Shown: one piece after another, positions 49,271-60,680 of the stretch
Numbering within the stretch: position 1 is the first letter of the stretch
How the letters are laid out: every line of letters begins with the position of its first letter
Notes under the pieces: generated by a model
What the model was told of the DNA's origin: nothing
What the model saw: only the letters and a program-made list of their open reading frames with translations
Databases searched by the model: none
NCBI GenBank assembly: GCA_013400115.1
Contig: VXBP01008587.1
Coordinates: 766,784 to 830,783 of the forward strand
DNA length: 64,000 nucleotides
Reading direction: 5' to 3'
Source: Rhinopomastus cyanomelas
Lineage: Eukaryota; Chordata; Aves; Bucerotiformes; Rhinopomastidae
Translations under genes and position numbers: made by a program

Positions 49271-49428
49271 CTGTGTGAGTCCTGCGGTGAGCCTTCAGGT
49301 GTGAACTTTTTGTGTAGACCTTGTTGCACCCCTCGAAGTCACACCGATGGATGCGCCGCTTCCTGGAGTCTGGAGACTCAGACCTCCTCTGACGCCTTGT
49401 GCTCTCAATACTGAACGGTGAAATTGAA
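49271..49428 (-). CDS. KLF12: KLF12 penultimate coding exon (basic region and zinc finger 1)
   Basis: Internal exon of 158 bases on the minus strand. It has one base completing an upstream codon, 52 full codons, and one base (G) of the glycine codon finished in the next exon. It encodes SISPFSIEST followed by the arginine-rich stretch RRQRRSESPDSRKRR, a likely nuclear-localisation segment. Finger 1 follows (C-X4-C-X12-H-X3-H, helix KSSHLKAH), ending at RRTHT. The acceptor AG is at 49429-49430 behind a CTTCTTCTTCG-type pyrimidine tract. The donor is GTAGGA, with GT at 49269-49270. Phase matches the exon at 32563-32744 exactly. The SPFSIEST and RRQRRSESPDSRKRR segments are characteristic of KLF12. 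The N-terminal half, including the CtBP-binding PVDLS motif known in this family, is not in the window. Confidence 0.96.
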
Positions 49429-49832
49429 CTACGAAGAAGAAGAGGAGAACAAAATTGAAGCTGGAGCACAGTGTATATTCCAGACCCCAAAAGATCAGCT
49501 GCAACACATGACTGTGCTGTAAGTGACCCAAACAATCAATTATTCTCATTTCTATGGTGTAGACCACAAAACATATTTCAAACACTGTCCTTGACCTCCA
49601 GTGCATTTTGCACTACGAAACAATTTACGTCTTGATGTACAAGTGCCTATTTCCAGAGGAAACACCATGATCCTTGAAATAACTGCTGCAGCACTGAAGT
49701 AGCCTGACTTCATCCAAGTTTTATTTCTGTTCTACTCTTGCTCAGATCCAAGCTCACCAAACTCTGCTTTCTGCACAACTTTATTTACAGCCACTATAAT
49801 TTTTTCTTGACAGGTTTAAATAGATAAAAAGC

Positions 49833-49860
49833 CTGAAAGCTTTTCTGAAAAAGCTTTCAG
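49833..49860. repeat. Perfect 12-bp hairpin in KLF12 intron
   Basis: Arms CTGAAAGCTTTT and AAAAGCTTTCAG flank the four-base loop CTGA. It lies about 400 bases upstream of the penultimate KLF12 exon and 30 bases from the end of a CR1. Confidence 0.9.
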
Positions 49861-49888
49861 AAAATACACAGTATGGATCCTCAAATGT

Positions 49889-50500
49889 CACAGAACATTA
49901 GGGACTGGCAGGGACCTCAAAAAGATCATCCAGTCCAATCCCCCTGACACAGCAGGATCAAGCTGCACAGGAACACGTCCAGGTGGGTTTTAAATGTCTC
50001 CAGAGAAGGAGACTCCACAACCCACCCTGGGCAGTCCCTTCCACTGCTCTTTCACCCTCACTGTGAAGAAGTTCCTTCTCAGATTGATTTGGAATCTCCT
50101 ATGTTCCAGCTCACACCCATTGCCCCTTGTCCTATCACTAGATGACATTGAGAAGAGCCTGGCTCCATCTTCCTGACACCCACCCTTCACATATTTATAG
50201 ACATCAATGAGGTCACCCCTCAGTCTCCTCTTCTCCAAGCTAAAGACACCCAGCTCCCTCAGCCTCTCCTCATAAGGGAGGTGCTCCACTTCCTTCATCA
50301 TCCTCATTGCCCTACGCTGGGCTCCCTCCAGCAGCTCCATATCCCTCTTGAACTGAGGAGCCCAGAACTGGACACAGTCCAGATGTAGTCTCACCAGGGC
50401 AGAGCAGAGTGGGAGAAGAACCTCTCTCAATCTGCTAACCACCCGGCTTCTTATCCACCCCCAGGGATGCCGTTGGCTTTCTTTAGCCAAACACCTCTTG
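49889..50500 (-). mobile_element. CR1 copy, about 610 bp, with an open ORF2 fragment
   Basis: Minus-sense young copy from TCACAGAACATTAGGGAC. An open frame at 49990-50574 runs through VLLPLCSALVRLHLD, IDVYKYVKGGCQ and LEHRRFQINL. The first 35 or so residues of that frame are not CR1-like. Confidence 0.93.
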
Positions 50501-51162
50501 TTTGCTCGCACATGGATTGCAAACAGATCTGTACCACCCTGCAGCAGTGATTCCTCCATCTCTTTATTTAACAATTCTCAATCCATCACCCACAAGTCAA
50601 TGAATTTGATTTCCTTTTGGACCGCTGTTAAATAAAAACTTCATAAGTGCAAGGCCAGCAAACAACCCCCAGGAAACCACGAACACTCGACATGGATGCT
50701 CCATTTACAGCAGAGCTCTAAGGTCTATCGATCACCCCCATTCTAGGCAACTGAAAACACAACATTGAAGTCATGGTGCTAGAGCTTCTAAACACAGTGC
50801 ATGTCCTGTTCAACACTGCTACGACGACACATCTGCCTAGGTTAGATAAAACTGGCTGCCATGCCACAACCCAAGCCCTCACTGACTTCCTTTAATTACA
50901 TGACCCACCTATAACTCATTATTAATTGATCAGCCCCTTATCAACACGTACAATGCACAGCAGTCACGTTCACCTATAGCTAATGTAGCCTGCTTAGCTA
51001 CTTCAAGTAATGGAACAACATTGGCCTTCACCAAGTTTGTGAAGCTTTCTCCCACATTCCTGGGTTTACTGACGTTCCAGATAAATGATCCAGAGACAAC
51101 TTTACATTCTTAAGGTTAAAGTTCTTGGTTCTCCTGAAAGTGATTTGTGATTGAGCAAAATG

Positions 51163-51365
51163 AAGAGGATCATCTAGTTCCAACCCCCATGCCATGGGAC
51201 ACCCCACCATAGATCAGGCTGGCCAGAGCTCCATCCAGCCCAGACTTAAACACCTCCAAGGATGGAGCTTCCGCCACCAACCTGGGCAACCCATTCCAGG
51301 CTCTCACAGTGAAGAACTTCCTCCTCACATCCACTCTAAATCGACCCATCTCCAGTTTGCTAAAT
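51163..51365 (-). mobile_element. CR1 fragment, distinct subfamily
   Basis: Minus-sense copy with GAGGATCATCTAGTTCCAAC, GGGACACCCCACCATAGATC and CACCTCCAAGGATGGAGC. Its 3' body matches the copy at 53560-54130 in the opposite orientation. Confidence 0.87.
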
Positions 51366-52456
51366 TAACGAAGAAGAAAAGTGGGCTCTGGCCTGTCAGC
51401 TGGACAGTTTATCTATCTACAGCTCGTTGTTTCCAAAAACACCGTCTCATTGGCATTAGTGTAGGAACTGCTACGCTCGGAGAAATCCGAGGGCACTGAC
51501 GGCTGCCTCCGGCAGCGGCTGCACCACACGCAGCCGGCACTGCTTAAGGAGGGGGACGCATGAAGCCCACATGAACGTTCTGAGCCACTCACAAAAGATC
51601 AGCTGAGTTACCTGCAGCTAGAAGTGGAAACACTCGTTCCTGCGGCTCAGGCACCGCCAAGTGCGCGTCTGCCTCTTGTGATAAACACGTCTGCAAAGTC
51701 AAACGAAGACTGGGGCTTCACCAGAAGGTGGCAACCAAGCTCTGCTGAAGGTGCTGCTCGTGACACAGATTTTAACAACCTCAGTAACGCAGGCTCCTTC
51801 TCTCCTACAAATTGCAGCCCATGACCTCCCGGGGTTTTCACCTGTGTTCTACATGCGGACTGTGACCGGCCCTGGGCGTTCACACGCAGCAACACTGCTG
51901 ACAACACATCCAGTGGGTCTTTTTAACCCAATCCTGTGTGTTTGGAGCAATATGCAGAGCAGAGCTGCCAGGGGAGCACCGTAGGTTTATTGAAGCCTTG
52001 AACTATGCTCAGTGCTGCAATGCACCGACGCTATGTCATGAGGTGACAAGTCGCTGCACACTGGCTGCACCTCGAAAACAGTCTGCTCGTGGGCTCTCAG
52101 TCCATGGCAAACACGCAGTGACACCTTCGGCCACCAAAGCATGAGCTTCCTGGCACTGCTGGCCTCTCAGCAAGCCAGGCAAGAGCCGGCTGTCACAGTG
52201 AACACAGAGCAGGTGACGTTCACCGACAGGCTTTGCTCTGCACTGTACAAACCCAGAGTCCTAGTGGTGTATTTTCATCCTTGTCACTGCCACCTTTACT
52301 CCTCCTTGGCTCTTCGCCTCTCAGGCTGGATCTCCTGGCTGCCTCACAAGGACCCCACGGAAAGCACACTGAGCTAACAGGTACAGACCAGCTTGTGCCC
52401 AACATCCTCCCCACCTTACTATTTGTCTCTCCTTTACAGCATTCAGACTGTATTAT

Positions 52457-52673
52457 CACAGAACATCAGGGATTGGAAGGGACCTCGAAAGATCATCTAG
52501 TCCAATCCCCCTGACACAGCAGGATCAACTAGATCCAGTCACACAGGAACACATCCAGGCGGGTTTTAAATGTCTCCAGAGAAGGAGACTCCACAACCAA
52601 CACTGGGCAGCCTGTTCCAGTGCTCTGTCACTCTCACTGGGAAGAAGTTCCTTCTCACATTTATATGGAACCA
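52457..52673 (-). mobile_element. CR1 3' fragment, left arm of an inverted pair
   Basis: Minus-sense young copy from TCACAGAACATCAGGGATTG to CTTCTCACATTTATATGGAA. Confidence 0.93.
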
Positions 52674-52751
52674 CCCAGGATACTGGTGCAAGTACCCTTA
52701 TAAACACTGCATACGAAACCGGGAAGGAAGATGACACTGATTATTCATATT

Positions 52752-52952
52752 GAGAGGGAACTTCTTCCCAATGAGGGTGACAGAGCACTGGAACAGGCTG
52801 CCCAGGGAGGTTGTGGAGTCTCCTTCTCTGGAGATGTTTAAAACCCACCTGGATGTGTTACTGTGTGACTTGGTCTAGGTGATCCTGCTTTGTCAGAGGG
52901 ATTGGACTAGATGATCTTTCGAGGTCCCTTCCAACCCTTAACGTTCTGTGAT
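52752..52952 (+). mobile_element. CR1 3' fragment, right arm of an inverted pair
   Basis: Plus-sense young copy from GAGAGGGAACTTCTTCCC to a CTTAACGTTCTGTGATTT tail. It covers nearly the same CR1 segment as 52457-52673 in opposite orientation, about 80 bases away. Confidence 0.93.
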
Positions 52953-53559
52953 TTCATTACGATCTATAAACCTGGTACCAAGTAGTGAGACACCAAAATC
53001 ACACTAAATAAAGACACACTAGATTTTTTGCATGACTATGCTTAAATATCAGTGTCTTCTCTGACAGAGTCTTCCCCTCAAATATTTACTCACTGCTTTT
53101 GTTTGAACGCGCTGTTTCGCCTGTCTCCTGCTCACAAACAGATGCACATGCACATATACATATGTATTTCTTCCTCCTCTTTGATTCTTAGATTCTAATT
53201 AATGTTTCATGAAAGGCAAACATCTGCCTTAGGAATGTTAGGCATTAGAACATATCAAGCACTACTTAAGGCAATTATAAGAGGAAAACATGTAGTAGTA
53301 TTTTATCAGCAGCAGTTACTTCACCCAGTGTACTTTAAGGTGGTGCTACACTGAAAATTACACTTTTTGTCAAGAAAGAAAGGAGGAATTTGGCAGCATG
53401 TACAAACAGTACTTAGATTAAATGAGAAAATCACAGGGGTAAACACCAGAGATTGGTTTGGTTCAAAAAGTGCCTGAGCTGGAGATGGCGGGGAATCACG
53501 CGCGGGCAGAACGGAGCGCTGGCACGTTAAGTTTGCCCTGTTACCCCTTGTCCTGGGTG

Positions 53560-54130
53560 TCTGTCTGCATCAGGAGAAGTGTGGCCAGCAGGTCGAGGGA
53601 GGTGATTCTCCCCCTCTACTCTGCTCTGGTGAGACCCAAACTGGAGCACTGTGTCCAGTTCTGGAGCCCTTATTACAAGAGGGATGTGTTGAAGCAAGCG
53701 CAGAGGAGGGCCACGAGGATGATCAGAGGGCTGGAGCACCTCTCCTGTGAGGCCAGACTGAGAGAGTTGGGGCTGCTCAGTCTGGAGAAGAGGAGGCTCC
53801 CAGGTGACCTTCTTGTCAGGATCTGAAGGGATCCTACAAAAAGGTTGGGGAAGGACTATTTAGGATGTCAGGTAGTGACAGGACTAGGGGGAGTGGAGCA
53901 GAGCTGGAGATGGGTAGATTTAGAGTGGAGGTGAGGAGGAAGTTCTTCACTATGAGAGTGGTGAGAGCCTGGAATGGGTTGCCCAGGGAGGTGGTTGAGG
54001 CCCCATCCTTGGAGGTGTTTAAGGCCGGGCTGGATGAGGCTGTGGCCAGCCTGATCTGGGGTGGGATGTCCCTGCCCATGGCAGGGGAGTTGGAACTGGA
54101 TGATCCTGTGGTCCCTTGTAACCCTGACTG
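53560..54130 (+). mobile_element. CR1 copy, third subfamily
   Basis: Plus-sense ORF2 C-terminal region (VILPLYSALVRPKLE, RRATRMIRGLEHL, then FFTMRVVRAWNGLPREVVEA in another frame). Its own 3' UTR reads CTGGATGATCCTGTGGTCCC and ends CCCTGACTGACTGTATGA. It is 5'-truncated and frameshifted. Confidence 0.92.
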
Positions 54131-54233
54131 ACTGTATGACTTGGTCTGGGTGATCCTGCTGTGTCAGGGGGATTGGACTAGACGATCTTTTGACGTCCCT
54201 TCCAATCCCTAACAATTCTATGATTCTATGATT
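54131..54233 (+). mobile_element. Young CR1 3' end joined to the previous CR1
   Basis: Starts exactly at the end of the older copy. The TGACTTGGTCT of the young element begins in the terminal TATGA of the older one. It ends with a double ATTCTATGATTCTATG tail. Confidence 0.92.
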
Positions 54234-56227
54234 TGTCCCATCAAAGTCTAAAAAACGCTCAAAAACATGTGCTTTTTGAAGATCCACTTACTCTGCTTAA
54301 GCCCAGTGCTCCTCTGAGCTGAAGTGAAGATCCATGAAAATAAGGAAACCTCAAGCAGTGAGAAAAACACCTCTTCACAATCAACTTGCTGGTGGAATGA
54401 AGTGCATGAATAAAAGGCCTGATCTTCATACCTGAAGAAAAATCATTGTACATCCTCCCAGAAGCAGGAACAGTTCCTGAAATCCTGTAGGCCAGATGTG
54501 TTTGATGGATGCTAGTTCAGCCCTGGAAGCCAAACCTGGTCTAGCAGAGAAAGAGCATCTTATTTCTTCCCCTCCCTTCATTGCTGGCAGACCAGCAGTG
54601 ATCATTCAAAGGATCCCTACTAATGCACCAGCCACCCTGACACTCCTTCCAGATGGAGGCTGCATCAATGCCCAGTCTGTTCTGTCTTTTTTGTCTCCTA
54701 AACAGAGCAGAAAATTGGGTAACTGAGCACCTCCAAGCCAGCTCACAGAGCACAGGGCCCTGCTTTTCACCTTTCCTGTCCCCTTCTGATTCATACCTCT
54801 CCTTCATGTTTTTCTGGCAACACACAAACAAGCCACAGCAACGCTGCTACTCCCAGTGGAGGAAGCTGCAAAAGGGAAATAAAGAATGCTCTGTCGGAGA
54901 CATGAGCTGAGCTGGAATTGCCAGCGTGGAAATTAGACAAATTTGTCTGTATTCACGTCTTCCACCTTCCTTCTGATTACTTGTAGAACCAGCAGAGATG
55001 CTCCAGGACTCCCTGCGTGTTGTGCCTTGCTCCCCAGATTTCGCTTTCTTATCTCTCCAGCTCTGACTCCCTGCACCGCGGTCAGTCCCAATGCCTGTAC
55101 AATGATGACTCTTGTCTGTGCATCCACCTCCTCTTGTTGGTCAGGCTAACCACCATGGAATGGATCAAAAATTGTGTCTTCTGCATCCTCAGCTGACAAA
55201 ATGGCCATGTAGCATCTTGCCAGGTCACTGACATTTCATAAGGACGTTGCGTCTACCGGGTCTGAAGCTCATGTGAACGACCTTTTCTTCCTTCCTGTTC
55301 CAAAGGCTTGTTACTGATAAGCTAAATATTTGATTACCCTGGATATCTGTGTACAGTGCAATTATGGGTGGTCACTTGTCACACAGTGTGTCATCAGGCA
55401 GACTTTGGTGACTACTAAATAGTTGACTCCATTGAAGTGCACGCTTCAGTGCTTCTATATGAAGATAACCTGTCACTTGCAAAGAAGATAACCTCAAAAA
55501 ACCAATTTTGCATGCCTCACAGCCCTCTACAAGCTCCTGACTGAGGATATATATTGCAAAGAATTCATCTGTTGCAGAGATAAAATAAGTACCATACCCA
55601 TTTGATCCGGCCAGCAAAAAAGAGACTTAAATAATTCAATTCATTCGAGGACAAAAAGGTTACCGAGTACAAGATCATACTTCAGCAATTTGGGTTTCTC
55701 CTTCTGAAACCACTTTCAAATCAATACAGTTTGAGATTTAAGTTTCCTCCACACCCCCCTCCACAGTTTCCTCTCATATTGAAAGGAATTTTTTTATAAG
55801 AGAACATGAGAAAAATATTGTGTGAATCAGACAGTGTTACTGCAGCCTAGATGCCCTACGGATTGTGTCACCAGGCAATTCCATTCACAACGATGCCAAA
55901 TCCTGATGGATTTACATTATAAAAGCTAGCTTTCCTCTTCGGTGGGACAGCTTGTACCTGGCTTTGCGGCTGCGCCGTACGCGTTGGTGAGGTGTCTCTT
56001 TGTTCAGATTACGAGATCCTTCATTCACTGTTTTTGTTGTTTTGCAAAGCAAAATACAACTCGTGAGGTTCAGACCCACCAACAGTACTCACGTAGGAAT
56101 AAGGACATCTCACTACCTCTCCATGCATCTGTGGTTCTCCACATCTATATAGTCTCACCAAACAATGAAGAAAGGCTTTGCTGGGTCCCTCAGGTTTCTT
56201 TCATTACATTTCTCTTTCTCCTCTTCT

Positions 56228-56290
56228 AGTCTCCTCCTCTGGAGACATTCAAAACCCACCTGGATGTGTTCCTGTATTACTTGATCTAGG
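56228..56290 (+). mobile_element. CR1 fragment cut by a hAT-like sequence
   Basis: Plus-sense GGAGACATTCAAAACCCACC to ACTTGATCTAGG. The normal continuation of CR1 is missing; a hAT-like terminus begins at 56292. Confidence 0.85.
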
Positions 56291-56291
56291 C

Positions 56292-56360
56292 CAGGGGTCT
56301 TCAAACCCCAGCCCGCGGGCTGGATACGGCCCCCCAGGGTGTCCAATCCAGCCCGCCGGT
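56292..56360 (+). mobile_element. Probable hAT (Charlie-like) DNA transposon terminus
   Basis: Begins CAGGGGTCTTCAAACCCC followed by GCCCGCGGGCTGGATACGG. This closely resembles the conserved terminal segment (CAGGGGTC..CAAACT..GGCCCGCGGGCC) of vertebrate hAT-Charlie non-autonomous elements. The other end and the 8-bp target duplication were not found. It may be a fragment. Confidence 0.6.
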
Positions 56361-56728
56361 CCACTGGTATCTACCCACCCCGCTGAGCAGCCGCAGTTGA
56401 CTTCTTCCTGCCATGCTGGGCTGCTCCTCCGTCTCTCCCTCCCACTCCCAGGCAGGACTAAAAGTCTCTGTTGTTCATGATAAAGACTATGTAACATTTT
56501 CTCAAGAGCATTGACTAGGCTGGAGTCCAAGCACCTCCACCTTGCTGGGCATCACTGGGTCCAGGTGGCTGCATGGGCTTCTTCTTAGGCTCTTCCACTA
56601 AAACACTAGGTGGTCCTCACTCAGCCTTTCTCTGGTCAGGAGAAACTATGGCTTTGGGATGACCGTATTCTTTAGAAAGGCAACAAAACCCTGATGACCT
56701 TTTGCCATCAAAATAAAAGGTCAAGATT

Positions 56729-56760
56729 TCACCCTATGGGTACCCCAGCCCATAGGGTGA
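56729..56760. repeat. Perfect 12-bp inverted repeat
   Basis: Arms TCACCCTATGGG and CCCATAGGGTGA around the eight-base spacer TACCCCAG, within KLF12 intronic sequence. Confidence 0.9.
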
Positions 56761-58716
56761 CAAAAGACAAAATCAGACTGAGGACTGAGCTGGTTGCATT
56801 AACTATCACTTTCCTTGAGAAGTTTTAGGAAAGTTCTCACGTGAGGACTTAAAGAAGATCTAAATGAAGTCGCCTCTTCAGGCTTTCTGAAACACAACAC
56901 CACGCGTGCTCCTGATAAGAGATGTTTTCTCGCTGGCTAAAGGGTCTACGTCTCCCTTTGGGATGTCAAGCATTCCATTATTTGAGGGAAATGATTCTGC
57001 TGTTTCCAGCACTGAATGTTTTGTTCAGAAAGGGATAAAAACACACACAAGTTGAACAAGCTTTGAACTGTTGGCAGGCTTTACGGAATAAAATACACCT
57101 AGCCTTATCCCGTGAGGAGTATTTAAAGAAATATTTAGAAACAAGGCTGCCTGATGAAAGAAAGGGAATTCATGTAGCACTGTAGTTAAATAAACACTTT
57201 TTCATAGAGGATTCAATAGCCACCACTTTCAGATTAAGAAGCTTTTCCTTTTGATTCAAAAATGCCTCAAGAATGAGGGAAGGAACTTGATTTCCTTCCA
57301 CACAGAAACATTACCCAGTGACTAGCGGAAGTTCTTGCAGATGCCGTAAGAATCCACATCAGACTTTTCTCTGCGTGTTGTTCCTTGCTCTATTTAGTGC
57401 TAAAGACTATTTAAATATACTCTTGGCATATTTTCTTTTACATTCCCATCCCTAGCATTTAGAAGCACACTCACATTACAACGGAATCCTTGCAACGAAG
57501 CAAAGCAGATCAGCCCAGCTGCTCTCTCTGAGGATGGCACGTACCATCCCTCTGCCATCCCTCCTGAACACCACTCCTAGGACGCTGAGAGAATCAAGGG
57601 ATGGCATCAACGGGCCGCTCCGTTCACCTTGCTAATTTATGCATGTTGCTCATTAGCGCTCTGCCAAGCAGAGTTTTTAAGTCCCAAAGGTAGGTCAACG
57701 GATCCGAGTGGCTACAAGGGAGTGCTCTGAATTTCAAGCATCTTAAATGCGCGCTCAGGAGCACCAGCCTAGGATCCCACCAGTCCCTTGGTTTGCCACA
57801 GGTTTCCTGCCTGTTGGAGGAATATATTAACCCAAAGGCAGCCTTGCTGACCACGATCCAGTTCATTCATCTCTTTCACCTCTGGAATTTCTATTGCTTT
57901 CCTCAAGGCACCAGTCTCCCCCATCTTCACCACCAGGATGTCTGGTTTAATAACTTAACGCTGCATTTTAAAAATTTCATTACTTGATTAAAAAAAAGTA
58001 CTTGAAAAATCTTCCAAACCCACTTGCAGATATTTTTCCTGCCCTAATCTATTAAAATATCTGCTTGTTTACTGTCTGAGGTCCTATAAACATTATCAGT
58101 CACTAAATAAAGCATCAGCTGGCACTGCCAATATAGTAACTAAGAGCAACGGGCGTGCTTACACTCGAGCTTTTGCTGGAGAAACCAAGAAGCTGTTAAA
58201 ATCTAGCAAAACCAAACCCTGCACATATGTTGTTTTGTTTTATTTTGTTAAATGGGCTGGAACACACCAGAACTTTAAAGATCAAAAAACCCCCATAATT
58301 TCCTAAAACATTTGGAGCCTTTGCATGCAGTAAAAAGGGATCATTATCAAAGCATTTTGCTGTCACAATTGTTCATTTGGAAGAGGCAGAGAAAAAGAAC
58401 TGCACAAAAGCAAATCCAAAACTCCCAGCATGACAGGGTGACACCACTGTGGCTACAGCCAATAGGAGAGTGTGTCAGGCAGGTGGAGGGAGACATCAGA
58501 GCAGCGTTTGGTGGCAAGACAGATGAGACAACCATGACCATGGCAAGCAACTGCCTGAATAAGATGAGCTAGACATTTCACCCTGGAAATGGGGTTTTAC
58601 TCCCTCCGTGCACCACAAAGCCACCCACTAGTTTGGACAGGTGACACTGGCCGGGAGGTGCAGGAGCATGCTCAAGGTATTTCATGACACCCACTCAGAC
58701 GTGAAGAAACACATTT

Positions 58717-58729
58717 GGGGGGGGGGGGG
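58717..58729 (+). repeat. Poly-G run
   Basis: Thirteen consecutive G followed by AAGAGAGAGCAGGG. It is prone to sequencing and assembly error. Confidence 0.9.
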
Positions 58730-59590
58730 AAGAGAGAGCAGGGCTCTTCCCTCCCACCCCCATTATTGTTTCTTTGTCCTTTTATCCCACATGGGAGGGA
58801 TGGAGTGAAGACTGTTATCACAGGCTAAAACTGAGCTGGACACACCAAACCCAACTTGATGTTCCTCTATCCATTTTCCCCCTCCAGCCCAGAACTACTG
58901 TTGTTGCACAGCCAATCACTTAAACTACACCCCCTGAATCCTCTTTGGAAATCTCCACTTCCAAATCCACCTCTTCCCACTCTGCCTGGACAACTGGAGC
59001 CCCATTTTAAGTTTTGTATTAGCTGCCACACCAACCATCGCTCACTCGAGACTCACATTTGAGGCCATTCAAATGTAACCCAGCTTGCCACACAAACGGA
59101 GGTAGAGAAGCCTCAAACACAACACAACAGGGGGCTTATTAACAAAAACATCAATGAAATGTGATGCAGAAACATCTTGTGGCACAGTGAAGCCTCTCTT
59201 CTGCCACACAGGAGGCAGGAGGACTGGGGTACCCAACCTACCTCTGTGGGTGAGGTTGTTTCTCTGCAGGGCTGAAGCCTACCTCCACCCAGCTGAAAGC
59301 ACTGGATTTAAAAGCCATTTTGAAGGTTCTCTCTCTCTCTCTAACATTATTGCAGAGGCTGTCCTAGCCAGCAATGCCATCTGAAGGATTACCACACAGC
59401 CTATCATTGCAGCAGTGTGTTACTTTCAAACAGCAGTGAAGATAACGTGGCTCGAGGCTCCCGAGAGCTGTGACTGATTACCCTGGGATTCTTAGTTCTC
59501 ATCTTCATTCTTCTTCTGCTTTAGTGCCTGGCTTGAAAAGTATGGGAACACAACCCTTCCTCCTCCTCTTCCTCTTCTTCCCACCACTTT

Positions 59591-59680
59591 ACAGAATCAC
59601 TGAATTGTCAGCGTTGGAAGGGACCCCAAGAGATCATCTAGTCCAACCCCTGCTAAAGCAGGACTGCCCATGTCTGTCGC
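59591..59680 (-). mobile_element. Short CR1 3' end
   Basis: Minus-sense TTTACAGAATCACTGAATTG tail, then CGTTGGAAGGGACCCCAAG and CATCTAGTCCAACCCCTGC. Confidence 0.88.
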
Positions 59681-59696
59681 CTTTCTGGGAAGTTGC

Positions 59697-60680
59697 TGAG
59701 TCACAGAGTCATTTACATTGGAAAAGACCCCTGGGATCATCAAGTCCAACCATCTACCCTATCTTACATGTTCACCCCTAAAACTGATCCCTCAGCATCT
59801 CAGCCAAGCGCTCTTTATACACATCCAGCGATGGCGACTCAACCACCTCCCTGGGAAGCCCATTCCAGTGCCTGACCACCCTTTCTGTGACAAAATTTTT
59901 CCTAACATCAAGTGTAAACCTCCCCTGTTGTAGCTTGAACCCAGAACCTCTTGTCCTATTACTAATTGCTTGTGAGAAGAGATCAGCAGCAACCTCTCCA
60001 CAACGCCCTTTCAGATAGTTGCAGAGAGTGCTGAGGTCAGCCTCCTCTTCTTCAAACTAAAGAGCCCCAGCTCTTTCAGTCTTTCCTCGTAAGATTTGTT
60101 TTCCAGGCCCTTCACCAGCTTGGTTTTCCTCCTCTGCACCCGCTCCAGCACCTCCACATCTCTCTTGTATGGAGGTGCCCAAAACTGGACACAGTAGTCA
60201 AGACGTGGCCTCACCAGTGCCGAATACAGGGGGACTATAACCTCTGTACTCCTGCTGGCCACGCTATTTCTAATACAAGCCAGGATGCCATTGGCCTTCT
60301 TGGCCACCTGGGCACACTGCTGGCTCATATTCATCTTCCTGTGAATCAGAACCCCCAGGTCCCTCTCTGCCAGACGGCTCTCCAGCCACAGCTCCCCAAG
60401 CCTGTAGCATTGCAAGGGGTTGTTGTGGCTCAAGTGCAGGACCTGGCACTTGGCCTTATAGAAGCTCCTGCCATTAACACTGGCCCATTGCTCCAATCTA
60501 TCCAAGTCTCTCTGAAGAGCCTCCCTACCCTCTTGCAGGTGAACACTCCCTCCTAACTTGGGTCATCTGCAAACTTACCAATGATACACTCTGTGTCCTC
60601 ATCAAGATCACCAATAAAGATGTTAAATGGAGATGGTCCCAACACCAAGCCCTAAGGCCACAACCTGTATGAACACACGT
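59697..60680 (-). mobile_element. Longest CR1 copy in the window (about 980 bp, second subfamily)
   Basis: Minus-sense from a GAGTCACAGAGTCATTTAC tail. An open frame at 60011-60505 (164 residues) covers the region after the reverse-transcriptase active site. It includes WASVNGRSFYKAKCQVLHLS, SRLAERDLGVLIHRKMNM, IVPLYSALVRPRLDYCVQFW and EERLKELGLFSL. More diverged 5' sequence reaches about 60680. It is inactive through 5' truncation. Confidence 0.94.

Noticed and set aside
49990..50574. 194-residue open frame as a host gene
   Set aside because: Residues beyond the first 35 or so are the CR1 ORF2 C-terminal region, 5'-truncated.
54933..55127. Minus-strand frame considered as a missing KLF12 exon
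   Set aside because: The peptide does not resemble the KLF12 segment expected before SISPFSIEST, and no donor/acceptor pair of the right phase was seen.
60011..60505. Intact retrotransposon gene
   Set aside because: Only the part of CR1 ORF2 after the reverse-transcriptase active site is present; no endonuclease or catalytic reverse-transcriptase segment.
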